NCBI GenBank assembly: GCA_009746045.1 | Contig: RPFO01000448.1 | Coordinates: 3,020,049-3,084,048 of the forward strand | Direction of reading: 5' to 3' | Length of the DNA stretch: 64,000 nucleotides | DNA from: Mesostigma viride | Taxonomy: Eukaryota; Streptophyta; Mesostigmatophyceae; Mesostigmatales; Mesostigmataceae | In this document: piece by piece, positions 1 to 10,140 of the stretch | Numbering within the stretch: the first letter of the stretch is position 1 | Layout: each line of letters starts with the position of its first letter | Program-made: the position numbers and the translations under genes | Notes under the pieces: generated by a model | Seen by the model: the letters and a program-made list of their open reading frames with translations, nothing else | What the model was told of the DNA's origin: nothing | Databases searched by the model: none

Positions 1-390
1 CAAATCAGTACCAAAGATTCGTTGAGCAACCAGTTGACCCTACAAGTCCTCAGCTAATCTCAGCCGGTGCAACCAAATATGTACGAATCTTTGCAAGCAA
101 GTCGTATAAAACCTACAATTATTTTTCTCGGACCACTAATTAAAAGCCACCAACCCTTCTAAACAACAGGGTCATCCAAGGAAAATTCAGGCGATCATGA
201 GGCCCTTTGTACAGATCGAATCAGTCAGCCCATGTCGCCGACAGCCTTCCACATGCAGGCCAAGGCATAGCGGCCCTATCTTTCCCGCATGCGTTGATTA
301 AACTATACTCAGAGAACACCGATTTTGTGCTGGCACCTTTACCCCAGCCACCCATGCAGGTAGGGGTTGGCTGGACAGGTGGTTGCTATG
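1..390. other. unassigned left-edge sequence
   Basis: No coding pattern, RNA gene or repeat structure that I can support. It is flank to the inverted-repeat element that starts near 391 and carries a possible 5-base target duplication (CTATG at 386-390). Confidence 0.3.
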
Positions 391-477
391 GGCCGGGCCC
401 ACTTCAAATGTTCCGAAAAGTGTGACACTTTTTGTCGTTTTTTGGACTTTTTCGACGATCATCACTCTGCAGAGTGA

Positions 478-590
478 TTCGTCGTGCGAAATCGTGCGAA
501 ATTGTGCGAAAATTTGCTGAAATCTTGTGAAATTTGCTGAAATCGTGCGAAATTGTGCGAAATTGTGCGAAATTTGCTGAAATCGTGCAC
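478..590. repeat. degenerate GTGCGAAAT tandem repeat, left block
   Basis: About ten head-to-tail units of a 9-11 base motif (GTGCGAAATC / TTGCTGAAATC). The same motif recurs near the other end of the inverted-repeat element at about 3148-3370. Small open frames across it are by-products of the repeat. Confidence 0.7.
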
Positions 591-596
591 AGGTCG

Positions 597-1284
597 GACA
601 AATAAAATAAATATAAATTCATTATATAAATATATTTACCCATATATTATTTATAAATATTGGATATTTAGTCCCCTAAGTATTATTTGCTTCGTTCGCC
701 TAACTTGGGGGAAAATATTTAAATATATTTATGACGGAAGTGCCTTAGGCGGAAAAATATTTAAATACATTTGTCCAGAAGTCTCGTTCGCCGGTAAAAT
801 ATTTAAATATATTTGCAGTGGATTGGCCGTTGGGGCTAACTATGTAAATGTATTTAAATACTATTTAAATATCAGGTATTAATAAATGTATTTAAATGTA
901 TCAGTATATTTAAATATATTTTAGCATTTAAATACATGCCTGTCCTAGTTGCGCCCTATCCGGAGCGCCCTCCCCCCTTTCCCGCCGTCCGTCACCCGCA
1001 GGCCGAAGCCCCTCCTACAACAGTCAGTCGGTCAGTGAGTCAGTCAGTTTGCTCTCGAAGCTTCATGACCAGCCTCCGTTGTAGTATTTATTAAGTGAGA
1101 CAACTATTTAAATTGATTTACTAATTAAAGGGTATTTAAATATCAAGGAAACTAAATATATTTATAAATATATTTGGTTTGCTTGATATTTATTTATATA
1201 TTTAAATATATTTGCCTCGAAGGGCCCTTTGGCAGAATTTGTTTAAATGTATTTGTCACGAAAGGCAGTTGCGCTGGAAAATAT
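597..1284. repeat. AT-rich ATTTAAATAT repeat field
   Basis: Dense ATTTAAATA / TTTAAATAT words with short GC-rich gaps. One segment (about 763-800, with GTCCAGAAGTCTCGTTCGCC) recurs as a direct copy at about 2998-3040, on the far side of element A copy 1, so the two fields belong to one structure. No gene seen. Confidence 0.6.
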
Positions 1285-1288
1285 TTAA

Positions 1289-2987
1289 CCCCTAAATGGG
1301 CAGAAATACTGCCGATGCATCGGCTGTAACTTCACAATTTTGCAAACCAGATGCCATCCAACCCACCCATATCCAATGGCTGTCCTTGGGGGCCAAGCAT
1401 GTCCATGAGTTGCCCTTCGGGTTGGTATATCACAACCTTACATATATGCAGGGTAGGCCATGTATAACTGCCGTCAAAGTCAGGGGGGTCAAGACGAGCG
1501 TTTTCATTTTTGGTAGAATGTGCATTTTGAATTATGTTGTAAGAGCTAGGCACCTACCACTTCAGGTATGATAAACAATTAGTTGCTGAACAGTTTGAGC
1601 CATTGGGGTCATCATTTGGGTGGGTATACCAGCAGTTACACCCAGTACAGCCCATAGGGGTACCGATGGTAAAAAGCAACCAAGGGGGTAGGAGTGGGCA
1701 TACTACCTACTAATACCTACTAATATGGCCCCCAACCATGCCACACAATACATTTCCCTTCCACAATGATGGGGAAACATAACTGCATCATCACACTGCC
1801 CTTACATGGCACCTATGTGCAGGTGCCACCTTGTCCATGCACGTAGGTAACGTGGTATGGATACCCTACGCAAGGCATGCATTCTAGGAGGCAGCCACCA
1901 ACAAACTAGTGATTTTAAGCCTATTTCAGCCTGCCCTAGCAAGGATAAACTAGGCCTAAGCTGCTATAGCTTGCCAGGTGATGGCCAGCACACCTGGTGG
2001 CACATGCTGACAATGGGAAGCTTCTACTCACCGGTTACATGCTTGATGATGCCACAGAGACCAGCCAACTGCCTCACACTCATGCAATATGTGTGTGGGA
2101 AATGTATAACAAACATACATGGAGGTATTCAAACCCATACAGCCTCTAAAACTTATCACCATCACCCTGTGGCAGGTCAACTGACTGATGGAAGCATCTA
2201 AGAAGGGTGTTTTAGAAAGGGGCCAGGCCAGGGTCAAGAAAGAGCATGTATAGTGCAAAAAGAATGTGCTACACAAGCTAGAACGTATATATAAACGTCA
2301 AACATCGATAGGAAAACGATGATTAAGCTTTACCAGGCATGGATGGCGTTACCTTGGCCCAGGCGGTGGCCGCAAAATGGCGCATTTCGGCACGCCAAAG
2401 TTGTGCAGCATGGTCGCTGGATTCGGCGATTTCTGGCCACCCTTGCACGTTTACGACTACTATGTATCATAAAAAGTACAAAGAAACCAATATATCCTTT
2501 AAAATACGCCGGAAAGGTATTGCTGTCAACGTTTCTATCGTCCGGCCTGATCGCAGTTTTTTCCAGCAAGAACGCTGCCGACACCTATCAAATGGCATTC
2601 CCGCGAACCAAAAATTGGCCTGTGTGATCTTTAGGACGTATAAAATCAATTTCCTGAGTTTGGTCAGAAAATTCGAACGAAAACGTAAATGCCATGCGTG
2701 GGCGCAAGCCGCCATGGCCGGGTCGTCGTTTTCCGGAATGCACGTTGTACGCGAAAAAGTACCCTGACCCCTTGTACTTCGACCGACCAGAACACCTCCA
2801 TAACTTTGTCAGAAGTATGCAAACCCTAGTACCATGCTGTGAGGAAAATTATAAACTTTCGATCTTCTCAGCTAAAGTTTTCCTAATTCTCAATAGTTTT
2901 CGCGGCATTTGGTCCCCCGAGAAGGGGCCGACGTGTCGGCTGTAACTCAGTTTTAGGCGGAAAATCGGCAGCCAGACCATTTAGGGG
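1289..2987 (+). mobile_element. element A copy 1: non-autonomous piggyBac-type element
   Basis: This is a 1699-bp unit flanked by TTAA on both sides (1285-1288 and 2988-2991). Its termini are perfect inverted CCCCTAAATGG, matching the piggyBac pattern of a TTAA duplication with ends starting CCC. Just inside each tip lies a 14-bp palindrome or near-palindrome (GCCGATGCATCGGC at 1311-1324 and GCCGACGTGTCGGC at 2927-2940). The length is identical to copy 2 (11105-12803, constant offset 9816), with only scattered substitutions. Open frames of up to about 140 codons occur but are not all preserved between copies, so I treat the element as non-coding and mobilised in trans. No transposase with these tips is in the window. 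Confidence 0.85.
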
Positions 2988-3147
2988 TTAAATATATTTG
3001 TCCAGAAGTCTCGTTCGCCGGAAAAATATTTAAATATATTTGCCTTGCTCCCCAGTTTGTGTGAAAATATTTAAATGTTATTTGACCTTGTTTTGGTACC
3101 TGCCAGAAGTATTTAAATGTTATTTAAATATTATTTGTCCGACCTGT

Positions 3148-3370
3148 GAAATCGTGCGAAATTTCATGTGAAAAATGTCGACGGTAAAAAATTTTGATGT
3201 GCACAACGTGTGTGAATTCATGCGAAATTTTGTCAAAAGGCACTCCCCAAACCGACCCTTGGTTGAAATCCATGCGAAATCGTGCGAAATCATGCAAAAT
3301 TGTGCGAAATCGTGCGAAATCGTGCAAAATGTGTGAAAATTTTGCGAAAATCACGCGAAAATCATGAGAA
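3148..3370. repeat. degenerate GTGCGAAAT tandem repeat, right block
   Basis: Same motif as at 478-590 (units such as CGTGCGAAAT and CATGCAAAAT), in the same direct orientation, near the right end of the inverted-repeat element. Confidence 0.65.
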
Positions 3371-3460
3371 CTCGTGCCAATTTATTTTATTTTTTTTGCG
3401 AAAATAGCGAAAAAGTGTCACACTTGGACGGCGGAACATTTGAAGTGGGCCCGGACTATG

Positions 3461-4189
3461 AAAGGTGGGCTTCCATTCTAGGGAAGCAGTTTGTTTCTTT
3501 TGCCTCCCACCCACCCACCCTGGCAAAAGGGGGTAGAGCAGGGGCACAGCTGCTGTGGGCCCTGCAACACATATAGGTTTGTATGTACATGTAGATGTGT
3601 ACACTATAGGTTGGACATGGAGTGCGCTACCAGCTCTTTCTAGTACACGTACCCACACAAACGCCTGAACTTGATCCGTCCCCATCATTTGCGACGCCGT
3701 CATCGCAGTATTTCAGAATGGGGTCGTTGCAGCCATCGTCTCTCTGCTCAGTGCCTGCCGAGTCCACGCACTCTGCATGGTGTCAGCCAGGAGATACACA
3801 CAAGATGGACATAACATGATGACATCATAGTGGACAGGAGCACTTTTGATAGATGAGTATTAAGTCTGACTGAGCAAATGGTCCATCAAACACATCATGA
3901 ACAGCCATCGGCGGAGTGCAAGCAGATAATTTAAGCGCAGCATGTACCAGTGGTACAGTAGTAACAGTGCGCAAATACTGTTCAAACCGCACCAACTTAG
4001 TGTGTAAATTCAAGCCAGTGCGCACTAGTTCAGACCTGTGAGTAAAGAATTTCTTGCGTTACATACTAAAGATCTTCTACCTGTAATGCAGCCATATCAG
4101 TATCCATTTGTCCATGGACCATTTCACAAGGTCGTGTACATACGTTCAAAATGTGTGTGTCGCCGATTGAATGACATTTATTATAATTT
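3461..4189. other. unassigned intergenic sequence
   Basis: No supported gene, repeat or RNA. Short open frames lack family features. Confidence 0.3.
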
Positions 4190-4407
4190 GTGACGGAACC
4201 TTTTTGCCACTTGGGCAATTGGGTCTGTCACTATTTATCCGGCAAGAACCACTCACCGGTATCTATTCCGCGTTAAGTTCACACTTCACATGAACGTATT
4301 GCCGAATAGATATGTACCGGTGAGTGTTTCTCGCCGGACGATTCGTGACGGACCAAACTACATGTATGTACTGTAATTGCCCAAGTGGAAAAAAAATTTT
4401 CCATCAC
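4190..4407. mobile_element. small fold-back element (MITE-like)
   Basis: About 218 bp that folds back on itself. The outer arms start GTGACGGAA and end TTTTCCATCAC, each followed inward by CCACTTGGGCAATT or its complement. The inner arms, CACTCACCGGTA and TACCGGTGAGTG with CCGGC/GCCGG outside, enclose a short loop near 4272-4300. No obvious target duplication was found and nothing is coded. Confidence 0.55.
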
Positions 4408-4604
4408 GGGCGATTAATTTATCGAAACCAAAACGTCCTAGACTTAGTGTATGGGTCGATATCTGCTGTGCTGCTGGGGGCTATTGCAGTACCAAATTTC
4501 AAATTACCCCTCATTGGTCCCATTTCAAGCCGAAAAATCGGCTGCAATATGCTAAATTTGCAGACCACCCCACAGCCAACCTACATCAGTGTGTCTAGTA
4601 ACGG

Positions 4605-4748
4605 GACGCAGGCGTCAGCCACTGACGCGTCAGGCTCTGACGCGTCAGGTATTTCACCCCGCGCGTCAGCCGTCTGACGCGTAAAATTGGGCCACGCGTC
4701 AGGCGCCTGACGCGTAAATTTAGGGCGTCCGTCAGTCTTCTGACGCGG
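4605..4748. repeat. TGACGCGTCA-type palindrome cluster
   Basis: About ten occurrences of GCGTCAG / CTGACGCG, several joined as palindromes (for example TGACGCGTCA near 4623 and 4637). A related cluster with GCGTCAGCC lies at about 5998-6070. It could be a protein-binding array or remnant repeat; the sequence alone does not decide. Confidence 0.5.
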
Positions 4749-5181
4749 ACAGGCCGGGACCTGCTATTCGCCGCGCCGGGCCTGGACCTTATAGATACTT
4801 CTCCGTTCACAATTTGACAATAAGCCCACCAAATTAAATTAATTGCACATGACTAGTGTATCCAAATCTCTGGAAAATTCGTTGGACGTGCATGCCAAAA
4901 CCTGCCTGATTGCCAACGAGAGACAAAATTAACTTATATGTCGTGCAGCCAGCAGCCAAGTCCACGAGGTGGCTATGGCAGTGACAGTCACAAGCTGATC
5001 CCTTGATTACCTTCTAAGCCAAGATGCCCTAAACTTACGTTTGATACGTTTCAATAGAAGCTCCTTTTTCCTAAGTTTTCTTGCAAGTGGGGCGTTGCAT
5101 CGATTTACATAGGCACCGCCGAGGCGGTAGGAAGTACATTTCGTCGCCATATACACTGTAGTAAGTATAGGCAACCTCTTT

Positions 5182-5475
5182 TTGCCTTACATCGCCTTGT
5201 TTCTCGAGGCTGTCGTCAGCGAGGATTACGCACAACAAGAGCATGGCATGGCGTGGACTGTACGCGGATTGTCAAGAAGGCTTAAATCTGTGGCGATATC
5301 GTCATATTTCAAGAGACAAACCGCCGACAGGGCAGGATCAAGTAGTCCCGATTTTGTCGATGTAACCCAGGCGGTCAAGGAGCTGGATATGTGGAACAAG
5401 AGGAAAAGGGCGACCAAATATTGTGAGGCTAGTGAGACTAGAGGCACAAGCCCCGGGAGGTACAGTCAGCACTAG
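5182..5475 (+). CDS. possible short gene or terminal exon, unknown
   Basis: An open frame of 97 codons with a mixed, lysine/arginine-rich composition. A canonical AATAAA lies downstream near 5648. I recognise no domain. The upstream sequence has no clear promoter and the start is simply the first ATG. It could be the last exon of a small gene or chance; coding status is weak. Confidence 0.25.
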   Translation: MPYIALFLEAVVSEDYAQQEHGMAWTVRGLSRRLKSVAISSYFKRQTADRAGSSSPDFVDVTQAVKELDMWNKRKRATKYCEASETRGTSPGRYSQH

Positions 5476-6825
5476 TACCTACCTTGACAACGATGGATGA
5501 GGGCTAGACAGTTTGTGTTATTTGTAGAAAAGGGTTCTTGTTTTATGCACATCCAGACATGCTAATGATTGCTTGAGCTTTATTCATTAAGTACCAATCA
5601 TTTACCATGTAGATTTCAAGCTCATTTTGTTATGCCCTTAGGGTAACCAATAAAGCTTTTTGGTGACCACTTGTAAGTTATATTGGAATGACCGTTTCGA
5701 AATCTGTGACATTTAAACATTCTTATATGAACGTATTCTCTCTTTTTTTTTTGAAAGCTTAATTAGGCCAGTTTTCTTTACAATGGAGCATGTTTGAGAT
5801 CCAATCTTGTAATACCTGTCTTGCCCCTTCACCCTTGAAACCACTTGTCACCCTGTCCCTGTCCCATCTTGCACCTGCCCCCGGCAATTCGACTGACCCA
5901 CCCCCCCTTCCCCAGTAATTCTGCTCCTTATATAGGGGTCATTGAGGGTAATTCCGCCCTATAGGGGGCCCCTGGGACCTGCCCCTAACTGATATGGGCT
6001 GATGCGCCGCCAACGGTGGCGTGTCAGCCGTCCGACGCGCCGCCAACGGCGGCGCGTCAGCCGACTGACGTATGCCAAAAACCCTTACTAGACACACTGT
6101 CAGACCTACATACCATGATCTACAGTAAGGGATGTCCTTGAGGGGCAAGCATGCCGATGAGCTAGTTGCCTTTAGGGGTGAGCTATCACAAGCCCATATA
6201 TCTGTTGCAAGGTACAGTAGGTTATAGAAAACTACTGTCAAAGTCAGGGAGGTCAAGACTCGAGTGCGTTGTCACTTTTGGTAGAATGTGCATTTTGAAT
6301 TTTGGGATAAAACCGTACACACCTACCAACTTGCGCAGGGATTGTGAACAATTAGTTGCTGAACAGTTTGACCCATTGGGGTCATAAATTGGGTGGGTAT
6401 ACCACTCAGTAGTTACACCCTATATGCAGCCTACAGGGGTAACGTTGGTAAAGGCAACCATGTGCATGATCGATCCAAGCAACCAAGGGTCATACTATGT
6501 CCCAATGTGCCACCAACCATGTAGAAGGACTCGTTTCCCTTCAACATTGATTGGCAAGCCTAAATGCATAATCATATACCACCCTAGTAGCGTAGGTGGG
6601 ACACTGTCCACTCACGTCTAGGTAATACGTTACGGACACCCTTTATGTAGTACATTCTAAGTGGCAATCACCAATAGACTGTTGAGGTTACTACATGAGC
6701 CTTTTTCAACTATTTAAACCAAGAGTACACTTAAGTCTAAAGCTGCCATTGCTTGCCATATGGTGGCCTGAACCCACATGGTGGCACATGCTGACAGTAG
6801 CCACTTTTAACCCATAGTCCGTTAA

Positions 6826-6845
6826 CCCCCCGACCTGTCGGGGGG
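6826..6845. repeat. subterminal perfect hairpin of element B
   Basis: CCCCCCGAC and GTCGGGGGG separated by two bases, 15 bp inside the left tip. A decayed version is present in the deleted derivative near 15643-15665. Probable role in transposase binding is inference. Confidence 0.8.
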
Positions 6846-7058
6846 TTTGACTAACGGTCGAATTTCGCGCCGCGCCGCGAGCGCCGCGCCACTTGTGACG
6901 GATGTCAGTGGTCCGGTGGGTCCGGGAACACTTAGGGACGAAGGTGATGCATAGGTTTGGGGGTAATATCCGCCATAGCCTGGTAATTATAGGGCTGTAA
7001 TCATAGGGGGTCACGTGACTTTGGCGGGAAAATTTGGACCAAGCGCGCGCGCGCGGAT

Positions 7059-9167
7059 ATGGCGGATGCGCTCAAAAAAACGTGGCTAGGGCGAGTTTTG
7101 CGCGTCGACGGAAAGGAATTTAACACTACGGACACTTACGCAGGCTGTGTGACCGACATCGTGTACTCAGGAGGCAAGGCTAAGTATAAATTCTGCCTCC
7201 ATTTCGAGGATGATGGCAAGGATGTGTGGTACCCGCTCGCCCAGGTCGAAAAGTGGTGGGCAGATCAGGGCAGCCGAAGTTTTTGCGAGGCAGGCGATGG
7301 TTCCGATTCCTGCCGGTCAGATTCGTCTGCAGGCAGTGACGAGCTTTCGAATGAGAGTGCTGCAGATAGTGATGAGCAAGGCAGCGGTGGTGATGGAGAC
7401 GATGGTGTCGAGGACGTGGACGATGAGCCACGACCAAAGCGCGGCCGGCCTGCTGGGTCTCGTGGCCGGGGTAGGGGGCGGTCCCGTGGCCGGGGCAGGC
7501 CTGCGCAGGGCCGGGGCAACCAAGAAGCCTCCGAGTTCGCCTGGGAATCGGAAGATATCGATACGAGTGAGGCAGAGGGCGTCGGTGCCGCAAGAATGTG
7601 GAAGAATTACGCCAAGCTTTCTGTAGCAGGCTTTTTCTTCTTGCTGCTCGAGTTGTCTTTCATCACCAAGATCGCCGAGTGGACCAACCTCAAGGCTCAG
7701 CAGCGTCTGGACAAGCTCGCTGCGCAGGGCAAGGCTGGGCGTGCATGGGCCAAGACCTATGCAAGTGACATCCTTCGCTTTTTTGCATGCCTCATCGTCA
7801 TGTCCATTCACTGGCAAAGGGGAGCCTATGTACCCTACTGGAGTGCTGATCCTTACGTGGGCCTTGCAGCCGTCAGTGCAATCATGACTTTGAACAGATT
7901 TCAAGACATCCTTCGGAACCTGTCAGTTAGGGACCCCACGGAGAGCAGGCCAGCCAAGGGGGAGGAAGGCTATGATCCGTTGTGGTATGCAAGGGTCATG
8001 ATTGAGCGCGTGCAGAAGCGGCTGCTAGTGGTGTTTCGGCCCAGCGGGGTCGTCACCGTCGATGAGTCAATGCAGTTCCAGAAGTCCAAGTGCGAGATCA
8101 GGCAGTACTGCAAGGATAAGCCATCACGGAGTCGCTGGGGGGTGAAGCATTGGGCTCTAGCCTGTGGCAGCACTGGCATTCTTGTTTACTTCATCCCGTA
8201 CCTCGGTGGTGGCGTATGGCCGATAGGCTGCCCAACCCAGGAGGAGCTGGATTTCTTCGCTGCTGCTAGTGGTATCGGGTCATGCTGGGTGGCTGCCCTA
8301 GTTCACGCTTGCAAGGGTGTCTTGCAGCCTGCCTCCACCATTGTCGCTGACAACCTCTTTAGTTCTGTGAAGCTAGTCGAGTGGCTGGGCATGAAGGGTT
8401 ACACCTTTGTGGGCACTGTGAGGAAGAGCAGGACGTGCTACCCTTGTGACATAAACATTACTGAACAGGAGGCAAAAGCACAAGGGCTGAGGCGTGGCAA
8501 CACCTTGCATCGCATGCTAGCATTGCCAGGTGGCAAAGTGGTGACTGCCCTTACGTACATCGACAGCAAGGTCGTCCGGTTCTACTCATCACGACACGCC
8601 AGCCCTGCCCAGGACCCCTCCAACAAGAAGAAGCGCTGGAACAAGGCAACGGGGGCTTACGAGGACGTGCACATTCCCAAGATCAAGCACTTCTATGATC
8701 AGCATAAAAGCGGGGTGGACAGATTTGATCAAGTGGCTTCGTACTACCACATGGAACTCGTTACCAGGCGCCCATGGCAGCGTACATTTTTCTGGTTGCT
8801 GAACCTCGTGGTGGTGACAGCCTACAAGTATCAACAACTAGTAAGGGGGAAGGAGGCTTTCTTTAGCCAGCTTGAATTTAGGGCACAGCTGGCCAAGGAG
8901 TTGTTAGCAAAGGCAGATGCCCTGGACCTGGAGGCTAAGCGCCAATCAGTTAGCGGGGCCGTTACCAGGAGAACGCCTGCAGCTGTGTTCACTGAGGCTG
9001 CCACACATGCTCCCGGTCTTAGTGATATGAAAAACACATGTGCTGCATGCAAACAAAATAGCAACATCACTAGAATTTGTGTTGGATGCCAGGTGCACCT
9101 GCATCCCGAGCCGGGCTGCTGGGCGCACTGGCATAACAAGGTCAAGGGCAATTTTTGCCGGTCCTAG
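7059..9167 (+). CDS. piggyBac transposase (DDE_Tnp_1_7 family)
   Basis: 702-residue intact transposase that would cut and paste element B at TTAA. Residues 1-67 form a compact module of unknown type. Residues 75-125 are acidic, and about 126-155 are an arginine/glycine tract with AT-hook-like KRGRPAG and RGRP motifs. The catalytic domain starts near 180. The catalytic aspartates appear as D335 (TVDES context), D431 (VADNLFSS) and D554 (KSGVDRFDQ), matching the family's DDD pattern. The C-terminus has the typical Cys/His-rich DNA-binding finger (Cys 661, 664, 674, 677, 687, 700; His 680, 682, 690, 692). The length is close to other piggyBac transposases. The start is the first in-frame ATG, right after a GC-repeat leader. 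No intron is needed. The 14307-15677 derivative shares its ends and could be mobilised by it. Confidence 0.95.
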   Translation: MADALKKTWLGRVLRVDGKEFNTTDTYAGCVTDIVYSGGKAKYKFCLHFEDDGKDVWYPLAQVEKWWADQGSRSFCEAGDGSDSCRSDSSAGSDELSNESAADSDEQGSGGDGDDGVEDVDDEPRPKRGRPAGSRGRGRGRSRGRGRPAQGRGNQEASEFAWESEDIDTSEAEGVGAARMWKNYAKLSVAGFFFLLLELSFITKIAEWTNLKAQQRLDKLAAQGKAGRAWAKTYASDILRFFACLIVMSIHWQRGAYVPYWSADPYVGLAAVSAIMTLNRFQDILRNLSVRDPTESRPAKGEEGYDPLWYARVMIERVQKRLLVVFRPSGVVTVDESMQFQKSKCEIRQYCKDKPSRSRWGVKHWALACGSTGILVYFIPYLGGGVWPIGCPTQEELDFFAAASGIGSCWVAALVHACKGVLQPASTIVADNLFSSVKLVEWLGMKGYTFVGTVRKSRTCYPCDINITEQEAKAQGLRRGNTLHRMLALPGGKVVTALTYIDSKVVRFYSSRHASPAQDPSNKKKRWNKATGAYEDVHIPKIKHFYDQHKSGVDRFDQVASYYHMELVTRRPWQRTFFWLLNLVVVTAYKYQQLVRGKEAFFSQLEFRAQLAKELLAKADALDLEAKRQSVSGAVTRRTPAAVFTEAATHAPGLSDMKNTCAACKQNSNITRICVGCQVHLHPEPGCWAHWHNKVKGNFCRS

Positions 9168-10140
9168 AGTGATGGTTGAGCCACCACAGGCTTGTGTTAT
9201 TGCACACCATGTTTATTTGACAATGACAGTATGTTTATGGCACTATCTAGAACATGTGTAGAACATCATACAAGCCATAAGGGGTTGACATACCATTTTC
9301 CCTGTTTTTGGCTGCTCGTAGTCATGTGCCTATATGAACGTGATATAAGCATTATAATCCAATTCTGAGTGCACCCCCCTCAGTTGGGGACCCCTGGACT
9401 ATCTATCTAAACAACCCAGCCATGCATTTGTGGTTCAGAACCATCCCAAAGATTTGAGGTGGGGGTAGACTTTTTCTTGCGCGAAAAAGTTCGTATTTTG
9501 TCCAACTTTGACAGTAAATATCTTGCAAACCACTTAATAGAATCAAAATATTATTGCATATTCTGAAAGCCCTTGAAGTGTAGATGTTCCTAGCACCTTG
9601 GTTGAGGGTATTTGGAGTTGTGGTCTGTGAGTTATGATTTTTTTGATTTTCAGGGGTCTGGAAGTGCCAAAAATGGGTCAGCGGACTATGGGTTAACTGA
9701 CAACCGTAGATGGCGGGCCTTGGAAGACTGTGCTATGTGAAGCAGTCAAATCCCGCACAAGAATGCAACATGGATGAAGGAGAAGGATAACAAACATATA
9801 TGGGGATGTTTAAACCCCTACTGCCTCTAAAAATCAGCGCCAGCACACCTTGAGAAAACTGACAGTGCATATGGGTGCAGCATCTAAGAAGGGTGTTTTA
9901 GGGAGGGGCCATGCAACAGTTCAAGAAACCTAGGTATGCATAGTGTGAAAAGACAGTGCCACACAAGCTAGAACATATCTATAAGTGCTCATCCAGTATG
10001 GATCATAAGGGGGATGATATTTTAGCTTTACCTGGGATAAATGACGCTACCTTGGCCCAGGCGTGGCGCAAAACACGGCTCTTTGCGGCACACCAAAAGC
10101 ACTGTGCAACGAAGTAACTGGATCCCCGTGCTGTTATGTA

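Larger units (their letters stand above)
391..3455. mobile_element. large inverted-repeat element (composite, non-coding)
   Basis: The ends are inverted copies. The left end (395-455) and the right end (about 3390-3451) share CCGGGCCCACTTCAAATG and continue into a matching GTGTGACACTTTTT block. A second inverted block, CACAGGTCGGACAAATAA, lies at about 588-606 and about 3137-3154. Both ends are flanked by CTATG (386-390 and 3456-3460), a possible 5-bp target duplication, although the last bases of the two tips do not match perfectly. The interior is AT-rich ATTTAAATAT sequence and degenerate GTGCGAAAT repeats, interrupted by element A copy 1 (1289-2987). No transposase is seen, so it would be non-autonomous. 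The superfamily is unknown. Confidence 0.5.
6811..9692 (+). mobile_element. element B: intact autonomous piggyBac transposon
   Basis: 2882 bp flanked by TTAA at 6807-6810 and 9693-9696. Inverted tips are CCCATAGTCCG (6811-6821) and CGGACTATGGG (9682-9692). A 20-bp hairpin (CCCCCCGAC, 2-base loop, GTCGGGGGG; 6826-6845) lies just inside the left tip. One uninterrupted transposase gene fills 7059-9167. TTAA duplication, CCC-starting tips and the DDD transposase agree with the piggyBac superfamily. The perfect tips and open frame suggest recent activity. Confidence 0.92.
6120..10140 (+). mobile_element. old element A-like relic split by the piggyBac insertion
   Basis: The stretch 6120-6806 aligns, diverged, with element A (for example the GTTGCTGAACAGTTTGA block near 6353 matches 1577). 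After the piggyBac element the alignment resumes at 9697-10140 (AGAAGGGTGTTTTAG near 9887, CACACAAGCTAGAAC near 9960). The relic is therefore one older copy cut in two by element B. The CCCCTAAATGG tips are no longer recognisable. Confidence 0.7.

Noticed and set aside
1289-1300. CCCTAAA telomere-like motif at element A tips
   Set aside because: Single copy at each end as part of the inverted tip CCCCTAAATGG, not a tandem telomeric repeat.
2339-2767. 142-codon frame inside element A as a transposase candidate
   Set aside because: No DDE pattern, and the frame is closed by a stop in copy 2; other frames of the same stretch are equally open.
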